This document shows, one piece after another, positions 15,936 to 23,109 of a stretch of DNA of 64,000 nt. The first letter of the stretch is position 1. The number at the start of each line of letters is the position of its first letter. The stretch lies in the NCBI RefSeq assembly GCF_001426405.1, contig NZ_LMEP01000007.1, positions 80,605 through 144,604 of the forward strand. Direction: 5' to 3'. The translations under genes and the position numbers were made by a program. The notes beneath the pieces are model-generated. The model ran no database searches. It was given only the letters and a program-made list of their open reading frames with translations, and was not told the DNA's origin. This stretch comes from Streptomyces sp. Root1304 (GTDB lineage: Bacteria; Actinomycetota; Actinomycetes; Streptomycetales; Streptomycetaceae).

Positions 15936-17167
15936 AGTTCACCTCCGGTGAGGTCGCCGCCGAGCACACCCGAGAACCACAGCTCGCCGAGCGGCTGATC
16001 CCCCGATTCCTCGACGATCTCCTCCACCTCCCTTACCGTCAGCGCGGGAATGATCGAGGCACCTTCCTCATCCCGGTCACAGACGACGAACTCGTCGGGA
16101 CGGAGCCGGTTCACGAGCGCGGGTGAGTGGGTGGCGACGATGAACTGGGTACGCTCGGAAGCTTCCCGCAGCCGCTGCACGACGAGTTCCAGTGCCTGTG
16201 GGTGCAGCCCGTGGTCGATCTCCTCGATGCAGGTGAAGGCCGGTGGATGAGGGTCGTAGAGAAGGGCAAGGAGTCCGAGCAGACGGACCGTGCCATAGGA
16301 GGCGTCGGCCAGAGGGGTCAGGCGGCGCAGGCCATGTTCACGCAGGACGACCGTCAGCTGGTCGGTCGAACCGCCGACCTCCTCGAACTCGATGTTCTCC
16401 AGTTGCGGAAGAACCTGGCGGGCGTCCTCGACGAGGCTCTCCCAGATCTCGTCCCGGCCGCTGAGGTGGATCAGGAACGCGGCAAGGTTCTCGGCGTGCG
16501 GTGACAGCGTGGCGAGGTCGGCGACGCGCAATCGGGTGGGCATGCGGGCCGCGGCCACATCGACGTCGAAGACCCGGAAGGAGGACAGGCGGTCCGCGAC
16601 ACGGGTCACTTCGTCGCCGCCGTCCGCCGGACCGAGTCTGGGCAGTGTGGACAAGCCACTGCTCAGCCGCCGAATGCCGAAGCTGCCGCTGTCCTGTTCC
16701 TTGCCGGCGCGCCTGTCGAGTACACGCGCTTCTTCACCGGAGATGGTGATGCGTCGCCCCCGCCCCTGCTTCCGCTTGAACTGAAAGCTCTCTTCGCGGG
16801 ACAGGGTGTAGGCGGCCCGGCTGCTGTCCCGGTTCGACGGCAGAGAGCGGCGCCGGATCGTGAGGCTGTACTCGTCGGGCGCATTGAGAGTGGAATTGCT
16901 GGTCCAGGTGGCCTTCAGCTGGACACGCATGAACGTCGGAGGTTTCGCACCGCCCCAGAAGGCGACCTCGTCGAACCCTCCTCTGGTGTCGAGCGCGGGC
17001 TGGAGATCCGTACGAATGATGTCGGCCAGGAAGTCGAAGACCTTCAGCACATTCGACTTGCCCACGCCGTTCGGTCCCACCAGCACGGTCAGTGGACCGA
17101 GTGGGACGGTCACGTCACGCAGGCTTCGGAAGTTCTCGACGTGCAGTTCGAGGAGACGGCTGGGCAT
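15932..17167 (-). CDS. RecF/OLD-like AAA ATPase (AAA_21 type), partner of the TOPRIM protein
   Basis: A 411-residue ABC-type ATPase. The N-terminus reads LLELHVENFRSLRDVTVPLG, then Walker A GPNGVGKSN. The C-terminal half has the Walker B region FTCIEEIDHGLHPQA and the switch His in FIVATHSPALVNRL, which is the classical AAA_21/OLD ATPase layout. It has no long coiled coil. It precedes and overlaps the TOPRIM gene by 4 nt, and both are on the minus strand. The pair forms a compact two-gene defence-type unit with its promoter in 17168-17423. No palindrome of the shared type is seen there. Confidence 0.8.
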   Translation of the reverse strand: MPSRLLELHVENFRSLRDVTVPLGPLTVLVGPNGVGKSNVLKVFDFLADIIRTDLQPALDTRGGFDEVAFWGGAKPPTFMRVQLKATWTSNSTLNAPDEYSLTIRRRSLPSNRDSSRAAYTLSREESFQFKRKQGRGRRITISGEEARVLDRRAGKEQDSGSFGIRRLSSGLSTLPRLGPADGGDEVTRVADRLSSFRVFDVDVAAARMPTRLRVADLATLSPHAENLAAFLIHLSGRDEIWESLVEDARQVLPQLENIEFEEVGGSTDQLTVVLREHGLRRLTPLADASYGTVRLLGLLALLYDPHPPAFTCIEEIDHGLHPQALELVVQRLREASERTQFIVATHSPALVNRLRPDEFVVCDRDEEGASIIPALTVREVEEIVEESGDQPLGELWFSGVLGGDLTGGEL

Positions 17168-17423
17168 GAAAGGAACCTATCGGGTGGGCGACCAGAGTGA
17201 AGGCCGATCGCGCAACAACTGGCCCCACTGTCGCGCCGCGTCTCTGGTCGCCGCCATGCTGTCGCCTCGACGTGGCGACGCTGTGGCGTGAGCAACTACG
17301 GAATCAGTACAGGGAGGAGACTAGCCCGACCGGCTGACATCATGGGCCCGGCGCTATATCGAGCACCTTGCTGTCTCTTCGTATTCGGCTCCGATTGTCA
17401 GACCGGAACTCCACCATTGGGAC

Positions 17424-18032
17424 ATGCCCACTCTCAGCGCCGCCCAGTTGCTCGCCGCCCGTGTTCGGGCCGTCCTCGGCGACGGCCCTTTCGCTCTGCC
17501 CGGCGGCTGGACGCACATGGGTGCCGTCATCTGCGATGTCAGTTTCCAGGCACGCCGGAAGTACCAGTCGACCGTCCGGCCGCGACTTCTCCGACTTCAG
17601 TCCGCATGGCCGGAAGCCGTCACGGTGCGCGGCTTTCAAGCACGCCTGGCCACGGAAGACCTTGCCGTCGCCATGGACTTCAACAGCCCCGGCAGGGTCG
17701 CTACAGCGCACGCCCTCACCGATCTGCTGGCCGCCAGAGGTGTCGACACCCGAGACGATCTCCATGAGTGGCTCGACCGCCAGGAGAACCGTGCGGCCCT
17801 TCGCATGGTGAAGGGCGTGGGGCCGAAGAGTGTCGACTACATCGGCAACCTCGTCGGCCGGTCTCAGGTCGCGGTGGACGTGCACCTGAGGTCGTTCGCA
17901 GCGGCGGCAGGTGTCCCATACCTCACATACGAGGAACTGCGAACCGCGTACGAGGTGGCCGCCACCCTCCTCGGGCACGAACCGGGGGCACTGGAGCACG
18001 CGGTCTGGCGGTTCAAGGCACAGGCGGGCTGA
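17424..18032 (+). CDS. HhH-GPD (endonuclease III-like) DNA glycosylase/AP lyase
   Basis: A 202-residue protein with the helix-hairpin-helix/GPD signature. MVKGVGPKSVDYIGNLVG is the hairpin with the Lys position used by bifunctional glycosylase/lyases. The catalytic Asp follows in VAVDVHLRSFAAAAG. It lacks the C-terminal iron-sulphur Cys cluster of classical endonuclease III and is slightly shorter. It probably excises a damaged or modified base and may nick the backbone. It is divergent from the AAA ATPase at 15932 (256-nt gap). Its 3' end overlaps the antisense 3' end of the next gene by 20 nt. Together with the UDG-like gene at 14625 it gives the island two base-excision enzymes. Confidence 0.75.
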   Translation: MPTLSAAQLLAARVRAVLGDGPFALPGGWTHMGAVICDVSFQARRKYQSTVRPRLLRLQSAWPEAVTVRGFQARLATEDLAVAMDFNSPGRVATAHALTDLLAARGVDTRDDLHEWLDRQENRAALRMVKGVGPKSVDYIGNLVGRSQVAVDVHLRSFAAAAGVPYLTYEELRTAYEVAATLLGHEPGALEHAVWRFKAQAG

Positions 18033-18567
18033 CGGTCGTACGGCGATGCCGCTGCTCAGCGCTGCCGGGATTCCTCGCCGGCCCCCTGCCCGGCGAGGAG
18101 TCGGACGCGGGGGCCTGAACTCGCGCGAACGGGTCCTCGACCTCGGCCCACACCGTCTTGCCGCTCGGCGGGTACGACTCCACACCCCAGCGGTCGGCGA
18201 GGGCGGCGACCAGGAGGAGCCCTCGGCCCGACGCGGTGTCGGAGGGGATGCCTCCGGGGCCTGGGGATGGAGTGGGAAGCCGTTCGCCGCGCGGGTCGGT
18301 GACCTCGATGCGGACACCGCCGGACGCCGCCGCGCAGGTGAGGGCGACCCGGAAGTCACGGCCCTGGACACGGCCGTGCAGGACGGCGTTGGCCGCGAGT
18401 TCGGCGGTGATCTGTACCGCCCGTTCGGCCACGCTGGGTGACACCTCCCAGGCCGTCAGCCGCTCGGCGACGAGCAGGCGGGCGAGGCGGGCACCGCGAC
18501 GGGTCGAGGACAGCTGCTGGGCGAACGTCCGTACGATGGAGTGCTGATGGGGCGTGGTCGCGTACAT
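18013..18567 (-). CDS. Anti-sigma-factor-type ATP-binding protein (HATPase, RsbW-like)
   Basis: A 184-residue single-domain histidine-kinase-like ATPase of the kind abundant in Streptomyces. The N box is VQITAELAANAVLHG, the G1 box is VRIEVTDPRGERLP, and SDTASGRGLLLVAALADRWG is the G2 region. The C-terminal 45 residues are low-complexity. The start is ATG 18567. Relatives sit beside an HTH/DUF5753 gene and a DUF397 gene, as here. They are thought to regulate sigma factors or development, though most lack an assigned target. Confidence 0.85.
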   Translation of the reverse strand: MYATTPHQHSIVRTFAQQLSSTRRGARLARLLVAERLTAWEVSPSVAERAVQITAELAANAVLHGRVQGRDFRVALTCAAASGGVRIEVTDPRGERLPTPSPGPGGIPSDTASGRGLLLVAALADRWGVESYPPSGKTVWAEVEDPFARVQAPASDSSPGRGPARNPGSAEQRHRRTTVSPPVP

Positions 18568-18736
18568 GAGGCCAGCGTGGCGGGGGCGCGGGAGCACGCG
18601 CCAGGAGCGAGACCCGTACGCTGCGTCAGCGTACGGGCACATGCGGTAGACGGTACGGGGGCGTGCGCGTCACGCTGAGTGCTGTCGATCGCCGGGACGG
18701 CGGTCGAGGTACGGGTGCGTCGGGAGGTGGCCGCGG

Positions 18737-19605
18737 GTGGCTGAGGACGTCGAGATCGTGACGGCCGGGGCGGACGAGACGGACGAGCAGGGCCGGGAGC
18801 CCGATCCGTCGGACAGCCTGCGGACCTTCGGGGCCGTCGTCCAGGCCCTGCGGGAGCACTCGGGGCTCAGCAGGGCCGAGTTCGCGGAGATCGTCCGGTT
18901 CTCCAAGCACACGGTGGAATCGGTGGAGTTGGGGCGGCGGATGCCGGACGAGGCGTTCGTCGAGCGAGGGGAAGGGGCCCTGGGGAACACGGGGGCGCTG
19001 CGGAGGTCCGCCCCGTTCCTCACTCGCGCCGAGGCGGGTCTCGCGGTGTGGTTCCGGCGGTGGGCACGCCTTGAGAAGGTGGCGGTCAGCCTGTACACGT
19101 ACGAGTGTCGGCTCGTGCCGAGGCTGCTGCAGTCGGAGGCGTACGCGCGGGCGGTGTTCGAGGGCACCATCCCGTTGCTGACCGATCGAAAGCTGGACGT
19201 ACAGCTCGCCGCGCGGCAGAAACGCCAGAGGATGTTGCGGGAGCGGCCGACTGCGCCGTTCAGTTTCATCGTGGAAGAGCACGTCTTCCGGCGCCGGTTC
19301 GGCGACACGGAGGAGATGCGGGAGCTTCTGGATCACGTGTTGGAGGCGAGCGCGCCGCGCAACGTGACGTTGCAGGTCATCCCCCTGGACGCGGGTTTGC
19401 ACGCGTGCCTGGACGGGCCTGTGCGGCTTCTCGAGACCCCGGATGGCGGCGGCTCGGGTACTCCGAGGGGCAGCAGAACGGGCGGCTGATCTCCGACCCG
19501 AAAGAGGTGAGTCTGCTCCACCAGCGCTATGACACACTGCGCTCACAGGCCCTCAACCCCAAGGAGTCGCGGGGCCTGTTGGAGCGTCTGCGAGGAGAGC
19601 TATGA
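18737..19605 (+). pseudogene. XRE-family HTH regulator with DUF5753, frameshifted near 19443
   Basis: DNA-binding regulator of the DUF5753 type. The GTG at 18737 opens a frame with an HTH (LREHSGLSRAEFAEIVRFSK), a ligand-like DUF5753 domain (LYTYECRLVPRLLQSEAYAR) and LHACLDGPVRLLETPDG. It then runs into out-of-family residues and stops at 19489. The expected continuation (RRLGYSEGQQNGRLISDPKE to the TGA at 19605) is present in another frame. One base is therefore missing around 19440-19447, in a run of GGC repeats. The gene is either recently inactivated or carries a sequencing error. The restored stop overlaps the start of the DUF397 gene, showing the original operon. Confidence 0.8.
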
Positions 19606-19787
19606 GTACGACCGGACTCGCCTGGTTCAAGTCCAGCTACAGCGGCAGCCAGGGCGACGACTGCGTCGAGGTCGCCGTCACCCCGCGGGCCGTCCATATC
19701 CGGGACTCCAAGGACGTGGAGCGCCGGCCGTTCGCGGTCGGCCGTGAGGGCTGGACGCGGTTCGTGCGGTACGCGGCGGAGGACTGA
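19602..19787 (+). CDS. DUF397 small protein
   Basis: A 61-residue protein with the DUF397 signature: AWFKSSYSGSQGDDCVEVA, then IRDSKD and a C-terminal WTRFV. Such proteins are encoded next to DUF5753 HTH regulators across Streptomyces, and some behave as their partners or antitoxin-like modulators. The ATG overlaps the regulator's restored stop by 4 nt. Confidence 0.9.
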   Translation: MSTTGLAWFKSSYSGSQGDDCVEVAVTPRAVHIRDSKDVERRPFAVGREGWTRFVRYAAED

Positions 19788-19814
19788 GCGGCACGCCCGC
19801 CCGGTGTTACGCGG

Positions 19815-19847
19815 GAGCCGCCCGTCGCCGTACGCGGCGGGCGGCTC
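19815..19847. terminator. Bidirectional hairpin between convergent genes
   Basis: GAGCCGCCCG at 19815-19824 pairs with CGGGCGGCTC at 19838-19847, with a GC-rich loop that can pair further. It lies between the end of the DUF397 gene and the end of the HNH gene and would serve both. Confidence 0.65.
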
Positions 19848-19853
19848 TTCGGC

Positions 19854-21209
19854 TCAGAACAGTCCCAGGCCCTCGCCGCCGGGGTCCACGACGGCCGGCC
19901 GGGGCTGGGCGGGGAGGCCGTCCAGGCGGTCGGGGCCGGACGCGGCGGCCACGGCGGGGGCCGTCTCGGCGAGCCAGCCACGGAACCGCTCGGCGGCCTC
20001 ACGGTAGGGGACCCGCGCCAGGACACGGTGCTCGCCGGCGGGGCAGAAATCGACCGTGACCGTGAACAGGCAGGACCGGGGCGCATTCTGACTACCCGCC
20101 CAGGACACGCGCAGGGTGCCGCAGGGCTCGCGCCCGCGCGGGGCCCGGTGGGTCGGGCGCAGTGACTGGCAGGCTATGAAAGCGGTCCACGCGGCGAGGT
20201 GCGGCAGCGGCAGGGTGGTGCGCGCGCGGCAGCCGGTGCAGCGGTGCCAGTGGCGAAGCCAGTCGTCGGCGTCGGTGTGGAAGAGGCGGGTGTAGCGGTT
20301 CGCGACGCGGACGTCGTTGGCGTACAGATGGTCGGGGCGTTCCCGCGTGTTGCAGGACTGGCAGACGGGGGCGCGGACGTAGCCGTGCTCGTGGCAGTGG
20401 TCGAGCACTGCGGCGGGCGCGCCGCCGCAGACGGCGCACACCCACCCGGCCACCTTCTGGGAGATGCCGGGCTTTCTGCTGAGCACCGAGTACAGCTGGC
20501 CTTCGAGCTCCCTGCCATACGGGCGCGATGAGGCGGCGGGGCTCTCGGCGCTCGTCGCGCGCCGCCCGTCGGCGTCCCCGGCCCGCCGAGGGCGGGAGGG
20601 CGACTCGGCCACGGCCGTGCCCGTCTCACGGGTCCGCGCGGCTCGCAGCCACCGCGTCTCGGCGTGCTCGGCCGCGTCGAGCAGCCTCACCATCCCGCGC
20701 GGCAGCCGCCACGTCCGCCGGGTCCCGTCGCGGGTGTGCTGCACGAGTAGCCGTCGCCAGTCGATCCCCGCCAGATGACACGGCCGGCCGGCCTCGTGCC
20801 GTGTCCCGCGCCCGGAGCCGCCCGGCTCCCCCAGTTCCCCCGCGACGCGCCACCGCCAGCGCAGCGTCGTCTCCTCGTCGCGCTCCGGCTCAGGCTCCGG
20901 CTCCGGCGCTCCGCGGAACGGGCCGACGCGGACCAGGTCCCGCCGGTCCATGACCACCGCGTTCAGTTCCGCGGCCGCCCGGCGCACCTCGCGCTCCGCG
21001 ACGCCCCACCGACCGCCGCCCACCCTGGCCGTCGCGACCACGCGGCTCCCGAGCAGGACGTACCCCGTCCGGGCACGGGCGGGCGAGCGGGTGAACGCCC
21101 CGGAAGCCGTCGGCACGGCGCCGCCGGCCGTCAGCCCGACCCACAGCGCGTCCGCAACCTCCAGGGTGATCAGGCCGTCCGCGCGGCCGGGCACGACACG
21201 CTCCGTCAT
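19854..21209 (-). CDS. Recombination endonuclease VII-like (HNH/His-Me finger) protein
   Basis: A 451-residue protein from ATG 21209. The recognisable part is central. CAVCGGAPAAVLDHCHEHG and then CQSCNT give the paired CxxC zinc site, with the DHCH active-site histidine, of the endonuclease VII family, which resolves branched DNA in phages. A second CxxC (HRCTGCRAR) follows. The N-terminal 200 residues are Arg-rich and not recognised. The C-terminal 100 residues (TVTVDFCPAGEHRVLARVPY) form another unrecognised domain. The two flanking domains make it much longer than phage enzymes. It lies between the regulatory triad and the large operon and is transcribed separately. Confidence 0.7.
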   Translation of the reverse strand: MTERVVPGRADGLITLEVADALWVGLTAGGAVPTASGAFTRSPARARTGYVLLGSRVVATARVGGGRWGVAEREVRRAAAELNAVVMDRRDLVRVGPFRGAPEPEPEPERDEETTLRWRWRVAGELGEPGGSGRGTRHEAGRPCHLAGIDWRRLLVQHTRDGTRRTWRLPRGMVRLLDAAEHAETRWLRAARTRETGTAVAESPSRPRRAGDADGRRATSAESPAASSRPYGRELEGQLYSVLSRKPGISQKVAGWVCAVCGGAPAAVLDHCHEHGYVRAPVCQSCNTRERPDHLYANDVRVANRYTRLFHTDADDWLRHWHRCTGCRARTTLPLPHLAAWTAFIACQSLRPTHRAPRGREPCGTLRVSWAGSQNAPRSCLFTVTVDFCPAGEHRVLARVPYREAAERFRGWLAETAPAVAAASGPDRLDGLPAQPRPAVVDPGGEGLGLF

Positions 21210-21366
21210 ACCGACAGGCTAACGGCGCCGACACTCCGACGGGCCCGAGCGCCCCCGGCCGGGACACCTGGTCGCGGTCGGCGAGGGTTCGCATCGGAAC
21301 CTGAGCGCCTGTCCCGGCGGCCGTGGTCACGGGGCGCGTTCACCGCCGGGACCACGGTCCGTCAGG

Positions 21367-23109
21367 TCAGCGGGTCGGCCCGACCAGCTTCTCGGCCTCG
21401 TCGCGGAGGCCCTTGATCGCCGTCAGGGCCGCTTCACGCTCGGCTTTGATGTCCGAGCCCCGCTTCGTGAGACCGCTGAGCGACCGTTCCACCTCGGTGA
21501 TCCACTCGCTCAGGTACCGCTCACCGGCATCGGTGAGAGCGGTCCGCAGTTCGCGCGCTTCCTCGTCGAAGTGATCCTTGATCTGCTTCCGCCGTTTGTT
21601 GAGCGCCATCCACTTGCTCTGGTCCTGCGCGACGCTCGTCAGGTCCATCAACGGCCCCGTGACTGCCAGCACCCACTGCACCTTGCGGGCCGTACCGGCT
21701 ACCTTGCCGGCCGCCTTGGTCTTGCCCCACGGTTTGAACTTCTCGACGCCGTTGGTGACTTTCCCTCCGGCGTCAAGGATCTTCCGGCCCACCCGGTTCT
21801 TGCTGAGCTTTTCCACGACGGCGGAGGCCGCGCTTCCCGGCCCGTTACCGCCGTCCGCGATCTTCCCGATCCACTCGCCCGCCTTCTCGGTACCCACCTT
21901 CGCGGCCTTCTTCGCCGCTTCCTTGACCCCCTGCGTCAACGGTGGCGTGCCATCCGGGGACCCGTCGAACGTCGTCTCGCGTGCTTCGAGGTCGTTCACC
22001 CAGGATTCAGGCTCGGGCACACCGGTTCCGTACTCGGCGACCAGCGCGTCGAACGCCGTCCTCACCGACGAAGAGAAACTCGCGTCGAACTCATTGCTCG
22101 CACGCTCCAGTTCCTCCTGGACGGCACGAGTGACGCGGTCGGGGAAGACGCCGTCCTTCTCCGAGACGCCGGCAGCGGCCCTGTCTCCGGCCGTCGTGAT
22201 CCTGGAAGCGACGACTTCACTCCCTCTCACCAGGGCGCTCAGCACACGCTCCTTCGCCCGGGAGATCGACTCCTCGACCTTCTTCGCGCTCTCCGCGGCG
22301 TCGAGTTCCTCTCCGTCCAGCACCCACTGCCGCTCGGCGTCCGCCAGCACTCGAAGGAGTTCGAAGGCCTGAGCCTCGGGCCGGACACCGCTGACACCGG
22401 GCGCGGTCATTCTCCGCAACTCGGCCGCCAGAGCGTCGATACCGCTCTCCGCGACAAGCCACTGTCGCTGATCGGGCGGGAGAGTGGGGTCATGGAGCGC
22501 GTCGATGTAGTCGCGTGCGTCGGTGGGGACGATCGGGACGCGGTCGGCGAAAGGCCCGAGGCGCCCGCGGATCTCGTCGAGGACGACATCGCGATCGCTG
22601 TTCTCGGCGTTCATCTTGTTGACGACGACCACACTCCGGTCAGCGAACCCGTCAGCGTCGAGAGCCCGCAGAATCGTCCTGGTCTCTGCTTCGCCCGGCA
22701 GTTCGCTCGTTGTCACGATCATCAGCGCGTCCGCACCGCGAACGCCGCCCCGCGCCGCATCGGCGTGCCCGTCGACACCCGACAGCGTCCCGGGCAGGTC
22801 GACCAGCGTCGCTCCGTTCCACTCGTACCACGTCGCCTCGTGCGTCTTGGGCGCCGCGTCGACGAGATCGACGATGTCGGCCGACGGGAGCCGGAGCAGT
22901 GCCGCGACGAGCGTGGACTTCCCCGCGCTGTACGGGCCCAGCAGTGCGATCCGCAGCGGGCTCGTGTCCGCACGAGGCAGGCTCGTGGTCAGGGCGCGAG
23001 TGCGAGGGTGAGCGCCCAGGACCTCTTCGGCACGTGCGGCCAGCGCGAGTACGAGAGCGCTTCGGCCCCCGTCGATCGTGGGCGCGTCGACCGGACCACC
23101 GTCAGCCAT
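21367..23109 (-). CDS. Dynamin-like GTPase 2
   Basis: A 580-residue large GTPase. The G1 P-loop is GPYSAGKST (58-66), G3 is DLPG (104-107) and G4 is NKMN (164-167). A long helical region (stalk-like, about 260-400) follows, then a segment of mixed hydrophobic and Lys-rich residues (VQWVLAVTGPLMDLTSVAQD), and a C-terminal coiled coil. This is the layout of bacterial dynamin-like proteins, which bind and remodel membranes as oligomers. The ATG at 23109 lies inside the end of the preceding GTPase gene (8-nt overlap), which decides the start. It is the last gene of the eight-gene operon. Confidence 0.82.
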   Translation of the reverse strand: MADGGPVDAPTIDGGRSALVLALAARAEEVLGAHPRTRALTTSLPRADTSPLRIALLGPYSAGKSTLVAALLRLPSADIVDLVDAAPKTHEATWYEWNGATLVDLPGTLSGVDGHADAARGGVRGADALMIVTTSELPGEAETRTILRALDADGFADRSVVVVNKMNAENSDRDVVLDEIRGRLGPFADRVPIVPTDARDYIDALHDPTLPPDQRQWLVAESGIDALAAELRRMTAPGVSGVRPEAQAFELLRVLADAERQWVLDGEELDAAESAKKVEESISRAKERVLSALVRGSEVVASRITTAGDRAAAGVSEKDGVFPDRVTRAVQEELERASNEFDASFSSSVRTAFDALVAEYGTGVPEPESWVNDLEARETTFDGSPDGTPPLTQGVKEAAKKAAKVGTEKAGEWIGKIADGGNGPGSAASAVVEKLSKNRVGRKILDAGGKVTNGVEKFKPWGKTKAAGKVAGTARKVQWVLAVTGPLMDLTSVAQDQSKWMALNKRRKQIKDHFDEEARELRTALTDAGERYLSEWITEVERSLSGLTKRGSDIKAEREAALTAIKGLRDEAEKLVGPTR

